A stretch of 64,000 bases of DNA from NCBI GenBank assembly GCA_018268575.1, contig JAFDWF010000208.1, positions 65,540-129,539 of the forward strand, given 5' to 3'. The stretch's first letter is position 1. Each line of letters begins with the position of its first letter. Positions 55,411 through 64,000 of the stretch are shown here, piece after piece. The position numbers and the translations under genes were made by a program. This stretch comes from Actinomycetota bacterium. Its GTDB lineage: Bacteria > Actinomycetota > Thermoleophilia > Solirubrobacterales > 70-9. Under the pieces are notes generated by a model. It ran no database searches. It was not told where the DNA came from and saw only the letters and a program-made list of their open reading frames with translations.

Positions 55411-56256
55411 TCAATCGGACAAAGCCTTTCGTTCGAGCTCTTCGCTCAGCGCGCGGAGCTTGCGGCGCGCCTCGGGGTCGTAGGCCTGGGGCTCGGCGCG
55501 GGACTCGTCCTCGCGGTCGAAGAAGTGGCCGCTCACGTGGTCGAGCTCGGGATCGACGGCGAGGCGCAGGGTCGCCTCGACGCCGCGCTCCAGGGGGTCG
55601 ACCGAGGTGCCGCGCTCGTCGAGGACGATCTTGGTCGGCATGAAGGTGGCGGGGTGGAGGGAGTTGACGGTGACGCCGGCGTCGACGCCGAGGCGGTCGG
55701 TCAGGTCGATCGCGTGGGTGATCTGGGCGAGCTTCGACTGGGCGTAGGCGCGGCGGCCTTCGTAGAGGGAGCGCTCGAGCATCGGGTCCTCGAAGTCGAG
55801 CGCCGCCTGGCCGAGCGAGGCGACCATCACGATCCGCGCCGGGGCCGAGCGCTGCAGCAGCGGCAACAGGCGCTCGGTGAGGACGAAGCCCGCCAGGTAG
55901 TTGACGGCGAAGCGCAGCTCGATCCCGTCGGCGCTCTCCTCGCGCTCGGGGGAGTCGGGCAGGCCCGAGCCGATGCCGGCGTTGTCGACCAGCAGGTGGA
56001 GGGCGTCGAGGGCGGCGATCTCCTCGGCCAGCGCCCGCACCTCGGCCAGCCGGGCGAAGTCGGCGCGATGCGGGAAGACGCGCTCGTTGTCGGTAGCGAG
56101 GGCGATCTCCTGAACCGCGCGCGCCAGCTTCTCCTCGCTGCGCCCGTGTATGTGGACGGTCATGCCGAGCCCGGCGAGCCGCTCGGCCAGCGCCCGCCCG
56201 TGTCCGTCGGTGGCCCCGGTGACCAGCGCGACCGTGTCGGCGTAGGCGCGGCTCAT
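55411..56256 (-). CDS. short-chain dehydrogenase/reductase
   Basis: 281 residues. Cofactor motif TGATDGHGRALAERL, NAG as DNAGIG, catalytic Ser in MVASLGQAALD and YxxxK as YAQSK. Similar to retinol-dehydrogenase/WW-domain-oxidoreductase-like SDRs. Substrate unknown. It is coupled to the upstream MDR-type oxidoreductase by an ATGA overlap, and it is followed by imuB after 33 bp containing the SOS box. Confidence 0.92.
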   Translation of the reverse strand: MSRAYADTVALVTGATDGHGRALAERLAGLGMTVHIHGRSEEKLARAVQEIALATDNERVFPHRADFARLAEVRALAEEIAALDALHLLVDNAGIGSGLPDSPEREESADGIELRFAVNYLAGFVLTERLLPLLQRSAPARIVMVASLGQAALDFEDPMLERSLYEGRRAYAQSKLAQITHAIDLTDRLGVDAGVTVNSLHPATFMPTKIVLDERGTSVDPLERGVEATLRLAVDPELDHVSGHFFDREDESRAEPQAYDPEARRKLRALSEELERKALSD

Positions 56257-57194
56257 GGCACCCGCAGGACGATCTTGCCCGCCCCGTGGCCGCCGCTTTC
56301 GGCGCGGCGATGGGCCGCGGCCGCGTCCTCGAGGTCGAAGACCCGATCGATCTCGATCTCCAGCTTGCCCCGCTCGATCAGGTCGCAGAGGCCCGCCAGG
56401 CCGACCGGGTCGGGCTCGACCAGGATCCCGGTGACCCGCTTGCGCTGCTCGGCGCCGAGCGCGAGCAGCGCCGGGTCGATCCCGCTCGGCACCGAGACCA
56501 GGGTGCCGCCCGGCCGCAGCACCGCCAGCGAGCGCTCGCCGTAGGCGCCGGTGAAGTCGATCACCGAGTCGAGGTCGGCGACCTCCCGATCGAAGTCGTC
56601 GTCGCGGTAGTCGAGCGTCCGCGCCGCGCCGAGCCGGTCGAGGAGGTCGGCCTGCTCGCGGCGCGCCGTCGCGATCACGTTGGCGCCGCGTGCCGCCGCG
56701 ATCTGCACGGCGAGGTGGCCGACCCCGCCCGCGCCGCCGTGGACCAGCACGTCGTCGCCGTCCTGGACGCGGATCGTGTCGACGACGATCTGCCAGGCGG
56801 TCAGCCCGGCCAGCGGCAGCGCCCCCGCCTCCTCGACCGAGAAGGCGTGCGGCTTGCCGGCGAAGTGGCGCGAGGGCGCGGTCACGTACTCGGCGTAGGC
56901 GCCCGCCTGGCGCGGGAACCAGGGCATGCCGAAGACCTCGTCGCCGACGGCGAAGCGGGTGACGCCGCCGCCCACCGCTGTGACCTCGCCGCAGACGTCC
57001 CAGCCGACCGTGAAGGGCGGCGCGCCGAGCACCGCCGTCATCCCCTTGCCCTGCCGCGTCTTGCAGTCGACCGGGTTGACCCCGGCGGCGCGGACGCGGA
57101 CCTGGACCTCGGTCGGGATCGGCTCGGGCGCCTCGACCTCCTCGACCCGCAGGACCTCCGGGCCGCCGAGCTGACGCTGCACGATCGCCTTCAC
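56253..57194 (-). CDS. NADP-dependent quinone oxidoreductase-like MDR protein
   Basis: 313 residues. GroES-like N-domain (AAGVNPVDCKTRQG) without zinc ligands, and Rossmann domain with GGAGGVGHLAVQIAAARGA. Zinc-free MDR enzymes of this kind reduce quinones or enals. The paired SDR gene overlaps its stop. It diverges from the MFS gene at 57251 over 56 bp. Confidence 0.92.
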   Translation of the reverse strand: MKAIVQRQLGGPEVLRVEEVEAPEPIPTEVQVRVRAAGVNPVDCKTRQGKGMTAVLGAPPFTVGWDVCGEVTAVGGGVTRFAVGDEVFGMPWFPRQAGAYAEYVTAPSRHFAGKPHAFSVEEAGALPLAGLTAWQIVVDTIRVQDGDDVLVHGGAGGVGHLAVQIAAARGANVIATARREQADLLDRLGAARTLDYRDDDFDREVADLDSVIDFTGAYGERSLAVLRPGGTLVSVPSGIDPALLALGAEQRKRVTGILVEPDPVGLAGLCDLIERGKLEIEIDRVFDLEDAAAAHRRAESGGHGAGKIVLRVP

Positions 57195-57250
57195 CCGCCC
57201 GATCTTAGAACCCTTAAGCCGATCCTCCCGTTCGCTACGTTCGCTTCCCC

Positions 57251-58552
57251 TTGAGCTGGCTCTCCCGGATAGCGGTGGACGTCTCCGCCCTGCGCGAGTC
57301 GCGCGACTTCCGCCTGCTCGAGGCCGGCTCGCTGATCACCGGGCTCGGCACCCAGGCGACCCTCGTCGCCCTCCCATACCAGGTGTTCGTGATCACCGGC
57401 TCGGCCTTCCTCACCGGCATGATCGGCGCCGCCGAGCTGGTGCCGCTGATCGTCGCCTCGCTCTTCGGCGGCGCGCTGGCCGACCGCCACGACCGTCGCC
57501 GCCTGCTCTTGATCTGCCAGCTCGCCCTGATGACGATCGCCGCCGGCCTGGCGCTCGCCGCGGCGAGCGGTCCGCCGCCGATCTGGATCCTCTTCGTCCT
57601 CGCCGCGGCGATGGCCGGAGCCTCCGCGGTCGAGCGGGTGGTGCGCTCGGCGATCGTCCCCGACACGGTCAGCGAGGAGCGCCTCCCGGCGGCGATCGCG
57701 CTCACCTACGGGCTCTTCCAGGTGACGATGGTGGTCGGCCCCGCCTTCGGCGGCATCCTGATCTCGCTCTTCGGCCTCACCACCCCCTACGCGGTCGACG
57801 CGGTCAGCTGCCTCGGCATGGCGGGCGCGGCGGCGATGATGAGCCCCCAGCCCCCGGCCGCGGCCCGGGCGCCCGAGCCGGTGCTGCGCTCGATCCGCTC
57901 CGGCCTCGCCTACATGCGCAAGCTGCCGGCGGTCACGGCCGGCTTCGTGATCGACCTCAGCGCGATGACCTTCGGCATGCCGCGCGCCCTCTTCCCGGTG
58001 CTGGCGCTGACCGAGTACCACGCGGGCGCCGCCGGGACCGGGCTCCTCTACGCCGCCGTCGCGGCGGGCTCGACCGTCGCCGCGCTGACCACCGGCTGGC
58101 TGTCCCGCGCCCGTTACCTGGGGCGGATCGTCCTCGTCTGCGTCGCCCTCTGGGGGCTCTTCATCGCCGCTGCCGGATTCGTCAACAGCATCTGGCCCGC
58201 GGCGGTGCTCTTCGCCTTCGCCGGCGCCGCCGACTCGGTCAGCGCCGTCTGTCGCTCGACGATGATGCAGGTGCTGACCCCCGACCGGATGCGCGGCCGG
58301 GTCAACTCGGTCTTCAGCCTGGTGGTCGCCGGCGGGCCGCGCCTCGGCGACGTCGAGTCGGGGACCGTGGCGGCGCTGACGACGCCCGCCTTCTCGGTCG
58401 TCTCCGGCGGCCTCGTCTGCCTCGCCTCGGTCGGCGTCGTCGCGGTCGCCTTCCCCCAGCTGGCCGCCTACGACGCCGCCGAGGTCGGCCGCGCCGACCC
58501 GGTCAGGAAGGACCTCGCCGAGGAGGCGCTGGAAGCGAGCGAGCTGATCTGA
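57251..58552 (+). CDS. MFS transporter (EntS-like exporter)
   Basis: 433 residues with about 12 membrane segments. The motif A region reads GGALADRHDRRRLLL, and FRLLEAGSLITGLGTQATLVAL is like the enterobactin-exporter/MFS_3 branch. Cargo unknown. TTG start at 57251. It converges on the DUF5519-like gene, with seven bases between the two stops. Confidence 0.9.
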   Translation: MSWLSRIAVDVSALRESRDFRLLEAGSLITGLGTQATLVALPYQVFVITGSAFLTGMIGAAELVPLIVASLFGGALADRHDRRRLLLICQLALMTIAAGLALAAASGPPPIWILFVLAAAMAGASAVERVVRSAIVPDTVSEERLPAAIALTYGLFQVTMVVGPAFGGILISLFGLTTPYAVDAVSCLGMAGAAAMMSPQPPAAARAPEPVLRSIRSGLAYMRKLPAVTAGFVIDLSAMTFGMPRALFPVLALTEYHAGAAGTGLLYAAVAAGSTVAALTTGWLSRARYLGRIVLVCVALWGLFIAAAGFVNSIWPAAVLFAFAGAADSVSAVCRSTMMQVLTPDRMRGRVNSVFSLVVAGGPRLGDVESGTVAALTTPAFSVVSGGLVCLASVGVVAVAFPQLAAYDAAEVGRADPVRKDLAEEALEASELI

Positions 58553-58559
58553 CCGTGGT

Positions 58560-58904
58560 TCAGCGGGCCCGCGCCTTGGCGTCCTCGTAGTTGATCCGCA
58601 TCAGGGCGATCACGTCCTCGACGTCGGCGTCGTCCTCGATCCGGCGCGCGGCGGGGCCGTGGCGGCCGGGGAAGACCGGGTGCGGGGCGATCCGGCCCTC
58701 GGCGGCGAGCTCCTCCCAGCGCTCGCGGCCGAAGAAGAAGTGGGCGGCGTGGTCGCCGTGCAGGTGGCCGATCTCGCGCCGGCCGAGCCGGAAGCCGAAC
58801 TCGCCGCGCTTCCCCGGCCCCGCCTCGATGCCCTCCCAGCTGGTCACCGCCGCGGTGATCCGTTGGCTGGCGCTCGGCGTCGTCGTGGTGATGCTCGTCA
58901 TCAT
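58560..58904 (-). CDS. DUF5519/luciferase-domain-like small protein
   Basis: 114 residues. The core GHLHGDHAAHFFFGRERWEEL with HxHGD and the following HPVFPGRHGPAARRI match the small 'luciferase domain' (DUF5519) family, whose activity is not known. The second ATG (58904) is chosen because GGAGG lies seven bases upstream; the first ATG is too close. It diverges from the SoxR-type regulator, with the SoxR box in between. Confidence 0.75.
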   Translation of the reverse strand: MMTSITTTTPSASQRITAAVTSWEGIEAGPGKRGEFGFRLGRREIGHLHGDHAAHFFFGRERWEELAAEGRIAPHPVFPGRHGPAARRIEDDADVEDVIALMRINYEDAKARAR

Positions 58905-58942
58905 CGTCATCCCTCCTTGGTGGGTGTCGGACGACGGTACAA

Positions 58943-58960
58943 GTTCAAGTGAGCTTGAAG
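58943..58960. promoter_or_regulatory. SoxR-type operator
   Basis: GTTCAAGTGAGCTTGAAG has perfect TTCAAG / CTTGAA arms and matches the SoxR consensus (CCTCAAGTTAACTTGAGG) in its core. It lies in the 85-bp gap between the regulator and the DUF5519-like gene. Confidence 0.82.
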
Positions 58961-58989
58961 TCAAGGGCAGATCGTGATTCGATCCCCGG

Positions 58990-59451
58990 GTGGCCCGGCT
59001 GCTGACGATCTCGGAGACGGCGCGGCGCTCCGGCGTCGCCGCCTCGGCCCTCCGCTACTACGAAGAGCGGGGGCTGATCGAGGCCGTCCGCGAGGGCTCC
59101 GGCCACCGCCGCTACCCCCGCCCGGTGCTGCGCCGGATCGCCTTCGTCGTCTTCGCCCAGCGGGTCGGCCTCAGCCTCGAGGAGATCGCCGCCGAGCTCG
59201 CCAAGCTGCCCCCGCACGGGGTCCCCACCCGCCGTGACTGGTCGCGCCTCTCGGCCACCTGGAGCAGCCGCATCGACGCGCGCATCGCCGAGCTTGAGCG
59301 GCTGAAGGCCGGCCTCACCGAGTGCATCGGCTGCGGCTGCCTCTCGCTCGACCGCTGCAAGCTCTCCAACCCCGACGATCGCGCCGGCCGGCTCGGCGCC
59401 GGGCCCCGCTACTGGCTCGGCGATCGCCCCGCCCAGGGCTCTGGGTTGTAG
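58990..59451 (+). CDS. soxR: SoxR-like redox-sensing MerR-family regulator
   Basis: 153 residues. MerR-type winged helix (TISETARRSGVAASALRYYE) and a C-terminal [2Fe-2S] motif CIGCGCLSLDRC, C-x2-C-x-C-x5-C, as in SoxR. Redox-cycling compounds oxidise the cluster and switch on the promoter. GTG start at 58990. In actinobacteria SoxR usually controls a few oxidoreductases or transporters; here the nearest target is the divergent DUF5519-like gene. Confidence 0.93.
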   Translation: MARLLTISETARRSGVAASALRYYEERGLIEAVREGSGHRRYPRPVLRRIAFVVFAQRVGLSLEEIAAELAKLPPHGVPTRRDWSRLSATWSSRIDARIAELERLKAGLTECIGCGCLSLDRCKLSNPDDRAGRLGAGPRYWLGDRPAQGSGL

Positions 59452-59510
59452 GGGGTCGACAAGGCAACTCCGATGTTGTGGACGCCCCCGAGTCGGGTAG
59501 CCCTTTCCCC

Positions 59511-59948
59511 ATGCCGGCGATTCGCGGTGGAGATGGCTTGAGGGCTCGGCTCCCGCTCTCGCCGCTGCGCTCGCACCGGCTCGAGTTCGGCCTCGACGAC
59601 CTCCACGACGTCCGCTCCCTGGTCGCCGCCGCGGGCGCCGCAGCCGGGCTCTCGCCGCGCCGCGTCTCCGACCTGGTCGCCGCCGCCTCCGAGCTTGCCG
59701 CCAACAGCGTCCTCTACGGCGGCGGCCGCGGCCTGGCGACCGCCTGGGATGAGGGCGGCGCGGTGCTGGTCGAGGTCGCCGACGCGGGCACGATCCGCGA
59801 CCCTGAGGTCGGCCGGGTCCGTCCCGGGCCGACGGTCGAACACGGCCGCGGCCTCTACATCGCCAACCAGCTCTGCGACGACGTCTCGATCGACAGCGGC
59901 CCGACCGGCACCCGGGTCCGGCTGCGGATGGAGGTCGTGGCTGGCTAG
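59511..59948 (+). CDS. anti-sigma-factor-like ATPase (RsbW/GHKL)
   Basis: 145 residues. GHKL fold with N-box ELAANSVLYG, the DAG motif ADAGTIRDPEVG and the G2 box HGRGLYIANQLCDD. RsbW-type proteins inhibit sigma factors or phosphorylate anti-anti-sigma factors. The ATG at 59511 is chosen; an in-frame GTG at 59478 is possible. It converges on the SpoIIE-like phosphatase gene, its probable partner in a partner-switching system, but no sigma factor or STAS gene is nearby. Confidence 0.85.
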   Translation: MPAIRGGDGLRARLPLSPLRSHRLEFGLDDLHDVRSLVAAAGAAAGLSPRRVSDLVAAASELAANSVLYGGGRGLATAWDEGGAVLVEVADAGTIRDPEVGRVRPGPTVEHGRGLYIANQLCDDVSIDSGPTGTRVRLRMEVVAG

Positions 59949-59957
59949 GAATCCCTC

Positions 59958-62006
59958 CTAGGCTCGCTCGGCGCCGCCGACGCGCCGCAGCGCCAGCACC
60001 ACGATGTCGTCGCGCAGGGCCCCGTAGCTGCGCGAGATCGCCTCGCCGCGCAGGCGCGCGACCAGCTCCTCCAGCGCCAGCGGGGCGAGGTATTCCGCCA
60101 GCCGCGCCAGCTCGACCGGGTCGCGGTGCTCGGAGGGGGGCCCCGCCTCGAGCCAGCCGTCGGTGCAGAGGACCAGCGTGTCGCCCGCGGCGAAGGTCGC
60201 GTCGTGGCGCTGCACCTTGGCGTCCTGGAGGGCGCCGAGCACGGTGCCGCCGCCGAGCAGGCGGGCGCCGCCCTTGCGCACGTGGACCGGCGGCGGGTGT
60301 CCGGCGCTCGCCGCCGCCAGCGACCAGTCGTCGTCGCCCTCGTCCCCGCGCCGTAGCCGCACCAGCACCGCGGTGGCGAAGTCGTTCAGGCCGGTCCCCT
60401 CGAGCAGCAGCTCGTTGACCCGCACCAGCACCTCCTCCGGCTCGTCGACCTCGCGGGTCAGCCCGCGCACCGCGTGGCGCACCGCCACCGACACCCCGGC
60501 CGCCGCCGAGCCCTTGCCGGCGACGTCGCCGACCAAGACCCAGCAGCCGTCCTCGGTGGGCAGCACGTCGTAGAGGTCGCCGCCGATCTCGATCCCGCGC
60601 CCGGCCGCCTCGAAGATCACCGCGGACTCGAGCCCCTCGACCGCGGCGGGCCGCGGCGGCCGCAGCCCCCGCTGCAGGTTGCGCGCGATCGCGTCGCGCT
60701 CCTGGTAGAGCCGCGCGTTGTCGAGGGCGAGCGCGGCGCGGTCGCCGAGCTCGCCGAGGAACTCCAGGTCCCGCTGCTCGTAGCGGACGTTGGCGCTCGC
60801 GTGGAGGAAGGAGAGGGCGCCGATCTTGCGCCCCCGGGCGACCAGTCCGACGACCGCCGCCGACTCGTAGCCGGTCTCCTCGACCAGCGCCTGGTGCTCC
60901 TCGGTCTGCACGAAGCTCGCGACCACCTGCGGCTGCTTCAGATCGCGCCAGACCATCGGCTCGCCCGCCCGCAGCACCTGCGCCACCGGGTGCTCGCCCT
61001 CCTGGTCGAGCGGCGCGTCGCGGCGGATCCGCTCCAGCCGCTCGGCCGCCCCGGGGATCGCCGAGGCGGCTACCGAGTCGCCGATCCGGCCGTCGTCGCG
61101 GATGAAGTCGATCACGCAGAGCTCGGCCAGGTCGGGGACCGCTTTGGCGACGATGTTGCGGGCCGTCTCGGTCGGGTCGAGCGAGGCGTCGAGGTCGCGG
61201 GTGGCGGCGATCAGGAAGTCGCGGGCGCGCCCTCGTCGGCGCTCGTCGGTGATGTCGCGGGCGACCACCGAGGCGCCGTAGACCCCGTGCGACTCGCTGT
61301 CGATCGCCGAGATCGTCAGCGAGACGTCGATCACGCTGCCGTCCTTGCACAGCCGGCGGGTCTCGTAGCTGTCGAGCGTCTCGCCGCGGCCCACGGCGGC
61401 GAGGATCTGCTGCACCTCGTATTTGTGCTCGTCCGGGACCATGAAGGAGGCGTGGCGGCCGACCGCCTCCGCGGCGGTGTAGCCGAAGATCCGTTCGGCG
61501 GCCGGGTTCCAGGTGATGACGATGCCCTGCAGGTCTTTCGAGAGCACCGCGTCGTGGGTCCCGGCGACGACCAGCTCCATGTGGGCGCGGCTCCGCTCGA
61601 TCTCGAGCCGGTGGCTGACGTCGCGGGCGAAGACGGTCGGCCCGCCGCGCGGCTCCGCCGCCCGCACGATCGTCAGCTCGACCCGGAACTCGCCGCCGTC
61701 GCCGCGCTGGGCGGGCAGCTCGATCCGCCGGCCGAGCAGCTCCGCGGCCGCGGGCGGCCCGCCTTCGCCGCCGGAGAGGTAGTAGCGGACGTCCTCGCGC
61801 ATCGCCGCCGGGACGATCAACTCGACCAGGTCGCGGCCGAGCGCCTCCTCGCGCCCGATCCCGAAGAGCTCTGCCGCCGCGGCGCTCCACTCGACCACCC
61901 GCTCGGCCGCGTCGAGCACCAGCACCGCGTCGAGCACGGAGCTCACGAGGTGCGCCCGGGAGCGGTCCCCGGTTGCCTCCCCGACCGGCTGGCGGACCGA
62001 GTCCAC
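59958..62006 (-). CDS. PAS-PAS-GAF-PP2C (SpoIIE/RsbU-type) phosphatase
   Basis: 682 residues. Two PAS domains (about 20-130 and 140-260: VVEWSAAAAELFGIGREEAL; IVITWNPAAERIFGY), a GAF domain (about 275-440), and a SpoIIE-type PP2C domain at the end (GGDLYDVLPTEDGCWVLVGD; AGHPPPVHV; TDGWLEAG; DDIVVLALR). It would dephosphorylate an anti-anti-sigma factor in response to a small-molecule or redox/light signal. It is soluble (no membrane helices). Confidence 0.93.
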   Translation of the reverse strand: MDSVRQPVGEATGDRSRAHLVSSVLDAVLVLDAAERVVEWSAAAAELFGIGREEALGRDLVELIVPAAMREDVRYYLSGGEGGPPAAAELLGRRIELPAQRGDGGEFRVELTIVRAAEPRGGPTVFARDVSHRLEIERSRAHMELVVAGTHDAVLSKDLQGIVITWNPAAERIFGYTAAEAVGRHASFMVPDEHKYEVQQILAAVGRGETLDSYETRRLCKDGSVIDVSLTISAIDSESHGVYGASVVARDITDERRRGRARDFLIAATRDLDASLDPTETARNIVAKAVPDLAELCVIDFIRDDGRIGDSVAASAIPGAAERLERIRRDAPLDQEGEHPVAQVLRAGEPMVWRDLKQPQVVASFVQTEEHQALVEETGYESAAVVGLVARGRKIGALSFLHASANVRYEQRDLEFLGELGDRAALALDNARLYQERDAIARNLQRGLRPPRPAAVEGLESAVIFEAAGRGIEIGGDLYDVLPTEDGCWVLVGDVAGKGSAAAGVSVAVRHAVRGLTREVDEPEEVLVRVNELLLEGTGLNDFATAVLVRLRRGDEGDDDWSLAAASAGHPPPVHVRKGGARLLGGGTVLGALQDAKVQRHDATFAAGDTLVLCTDGWLEAGPPSEHRDPVELARLAEYLAPLALEELVARLRGEAISRSYGALRDDIVVLALRRVGGAERA

Positions 62007-62048
62007 CAGTCAAAGCTACTGCCCCTGAGCACTGCTAGCGTCGATCGG

Positions 62049-62522
62049 GTGAAAAGGACCAACATCGGCGATCCGGCGTTCGCCTTCGACCAGACCGATC
62101 CGCCGGGATTCGGCGCCGGCATGGCCCGCCTCGGCAAGCTGCTGGGGGCAAAGGAGACCGGGATCACGGTCTACGAGTTGCCACCGGGACAGGCGATCTG
62201 CCCCTACCACTACGAGTGCGGCGAGGAGGAGTGGCTGCTGGTCCTGAGCGGGGCGCCGACACTGCGCACGCCGGCGGGCGAGGAGCGGCTCGAGCCCTGG
62301 GACGTCGCCTGCTTCCCCCGCGGGCCCGAGGGCGCCCACGGCCTCCGCAACGAGGCCGAGGAGCCCGCCCGCGTGCTGATGTTCTCGACCGTCGTCCACC
62401 CGACCGCGACGGTCTACCCGGACTCCGACAAGGTCGGGGTGTGGGTCGGCGACCCGGAGGTCGACATGACCGTGCGCCGCTCCGCCGCGGTCCCCTACTA
62501 CGACGGCGAGGCTGAGCGGTAA
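62049..62522 (+). CDS. cupin-domain protein
   Basis: 157 residues. Cupin motif 1 PGQAICPYHYECGEEEWLLVLSG begins near residue 47 (His-x-x-x-x-Glu pattern), motif 2 is PRGPEGAHGLRN. It resembles small metal-binding cupins of unknown activity. The GTG at 62049 (VKRTNIGDPAFAF) is the only sensible start; a long upstream frame is the shadow of the phosphatase gene. It precedes the MFS exporter by 49 bp. Confidence 0.88.
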   Translation: MKRTNIGDPAFAFDQTDPPGFGAGMARLGKLLGAKETGITVYELPPGQAICPYHYECGEEEWLLVLSGAPTLRTPAGEERLEPWDVACFPRGPEGAHGLRNEAEEPARVLMFSTVVHPTATVYPDSDKVGVWVGDPEVDMTVRRSAAVPYYDGEAER

Positions 62523-62571
62523 GTTCGATCGTCGCCGATTAGTTCTCGCCCCCCGACCCGTCTCCGCAGCA

Positions 62572-64000
62572 TGGACAAACCCCACGACAGCCGCTGGATC
62601 GCCCTCTACGTGCTCTGCGCGGGGATGTTGATGATCGTCCTCGACGGCACGATCGTGAACGTCGCCCTGCCGACGATCCAGCAGGATCTCCACTTCTCCC
62701 AGTCGAACCTGGCCTGGGTCGTCAACGCCTACCTGATCCCCTTCGGCGGCCTCTTGCTGCTGGCGGGCCGGCTCGGCGACCTGCTCGGTCAGCGCCGCGT
62801 CTTCCTCGTCGGGCTGGCGATCTTCACCGTCGCCTCGGCGCTCTGCGCCGCCTCGATCGACCAGGGGATGCTGATCGGCGCGCGGTTCATCCAAGGAATC
62901 GGCGGGGCGCTCGCCTCGGCGGTGATCCTGGCGATGATCGTGCGGATGTTCCAGGCGCCGAACGAGCAGGCGAAAGCGATCGGCGTCTACGGCTTCGTCG
63001 CCTCCGCCGGCGGTTCGATCGGCCTGCTGCTCGGCGGCGTCCTCACCCAGGCGATCTCCTGGCACTTCATCTTCGTCATCAACCTGCCGATCGGGGTCCT
63101 GGTCGGCTGGCTGGCGCTGCGCCTGGTCGACGATCCCGAGGGGCTCGGCCTGAAGGAGGGCGCCGACTTCCCCGGCGCCGCCCTGGTCACGCTGGCGCTG
63201 ATGCTCGGCGTCTTCACGATCCTGCAGATCACCGAATGGGGCTGGGTCGACGCGCGCACGATCGCGGGGCTCTTGATCTCGGCGGCCCTGCTCGTCGTCT
63301 TCGTCCGCCGCCAGGGGCGGATCGCCAACCCGCTGATGCCGCTGCGCCTCTTTCACTCGCGCAACGTGGTCGGCGCCAACTCGGTGCAGGCGCTGCTGGT
63401 CGCCGGGATGTTCGGGATGTTCTTCCTCGGCGCGCTCTACCTGCAGAAGGTGCTCCACTACAGCGCGCTAGAGGTCGGCCTCGCCTTCCTGCCGACCACG
63501 GTGGTGATGGGTGGCCTCTCGCTCGGCTTCTCGGAAAAGCTGATCATGCGCTTCGGGCCGCGCAACATCCTCATCCCCGGCTTCACGTTGGTGATGATCG
63601 CGCTGCTGCTCTTCGCCCGCACCCCGGTCGACGGCAACTACCTCACCGACCTGCTGCCGCCGTTCCTCCTGATCGCGGTCGGGATCGGCACCTCGTTCCC
63701 GGGGATCATGACCCTGGCGATGTCAGGGGCGACGCCGCAGGACGCGGGGCTCGCCTCGGGCCTGGTCAACACCAGCATGCAGGTCGGCGGCGCGGTCGGG
63801 CTGGCGGTGCTGGCGACGCTCTCCACCGAGCGCACCGAAAAGCTCGAGGCGGCGGGCCACTCGGTCGCCTCGGCGCTGACCTCCGGCTACCACCTCGCCT
63901 ACCTGGTCGGGGCGGGGCTGGCGCTCTGCTCGGTGCTGATCGCGATCTTCGTCATGCGCCCGGTGCCCGCGCACGGCCCCGGCGGCGAGGACCCGAGCGG
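62572..64000 (+). CDS. DHA2-family MFS drug exporter (EmrB/QacA type), partial
   Basis: At least 476 residues, running off the right edge. It begins MDKPHDSRWIALYVLC and has LDGTIVNVALPTIQ in helix 1, the MFS motif A GRLGDLLGQRRVFL, and motif C-like GGSIGLLLGGVLTQ. Fourteen helices are expected in this family. It would expel hydrophobic compounds or lipids by proton antiport. Confidence 0.93.

Noticed and set aside
58945-62013. A 1,022-codon minus-strand frame across soxR, the anti-sigma ATPase and the phosphatase gene.
   Set aside because: Arg/Gly/Ala-rich shadow of GC-rich codons; the PAS-GAF-PP2C protein is in another frame with clear motifs.

Overview
The window is about 70% GC and looks like a chromosome segment of a deep-branching actinobacterium, most probably Solirubrobacterales/Thermoleophilia. 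This taxonomic call is inferred from gene content, codon use and the PknB/PASTA-FHA-PstP-SEDS-PBP cluster; no database was searched. It carries the replication origin: rpmH and dnaA diverge, dnaA-dnaN-recF-dciA-gyrB-gyrA run rightwards, oriC lies between dnaA and dnaN, and two perfect actinobacterial parS sites lie in the rnpA/yidD junction.

Layout. 1-5,200: tRNA-Ile, parB, parA, then jag-rsmG flipped relative to the usual order, then yidC-yidD-rnpA-rpmH. 5,200-14,450: the dnaA-to-gyrA block. 14,777-17,222: HNH protein, prephenate dehydratase and a secreted-type membrane protein. 17,419-28,299: an envelope-growth signalling block (kinase, two FHA proteins, PP2C phosphatase, SEDS glycosyltransferase, class B PBP, PASTA kinase, Ddl, and a third convergent kinase with a different sensor domain). 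28,740-31,078: purM coupled to a Fic protein with an AT-rich operator. 31,178-43,162: UppP, DedA and an exopolysaccharide locus (PglF/WbpM-type enzyme, LytR_C protein, Wzy-like, Wzx-like, glycosyltransferases, initiating sugar transferase) interrupted by tatA. 43,278-64,000: accessory metabolism and regulation (decayed gene, GNAT, FemAB-like, metF, sugar transporter, enoyl-CoA hydratase, two TetR regulators, an imuB-dnaE2 mutasome with a LexA box, oxidoreductases, SoxR-type regulator, an anti-sigma/SpoIIE pair, a cupin, MFS exporters).

Two things stand out. First, Glu codon choice follows membrane topology: cytoplasmic parts use GAG and extracytoplasmic parts use GAA, with the switch at the transmembrane segment in several unrelated membrane proteins. 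Hand counts give 19 GAA to 80 GAG inside and 144 GAA to 23 GAG outside, while Lys and Gln codons do not shift. Second, the window contains several families of long, near-perfect palindromic elements with conserved loops (called F1 to F4 here). Some lie in frame inside genes (the Wzy-like and FemAB-like genes), some fill intergenic gaps (rpmH-rnpA), and two F2 copies differ in stem sequence while staying paired, as expected of a structured RNA. Neither pattern matches anything I can name.

Limits: start codons in this GC-rich DNA are often ambiguous and are discussed per gene. No CRISPR array, rRNA, transposase or prophage was seen.
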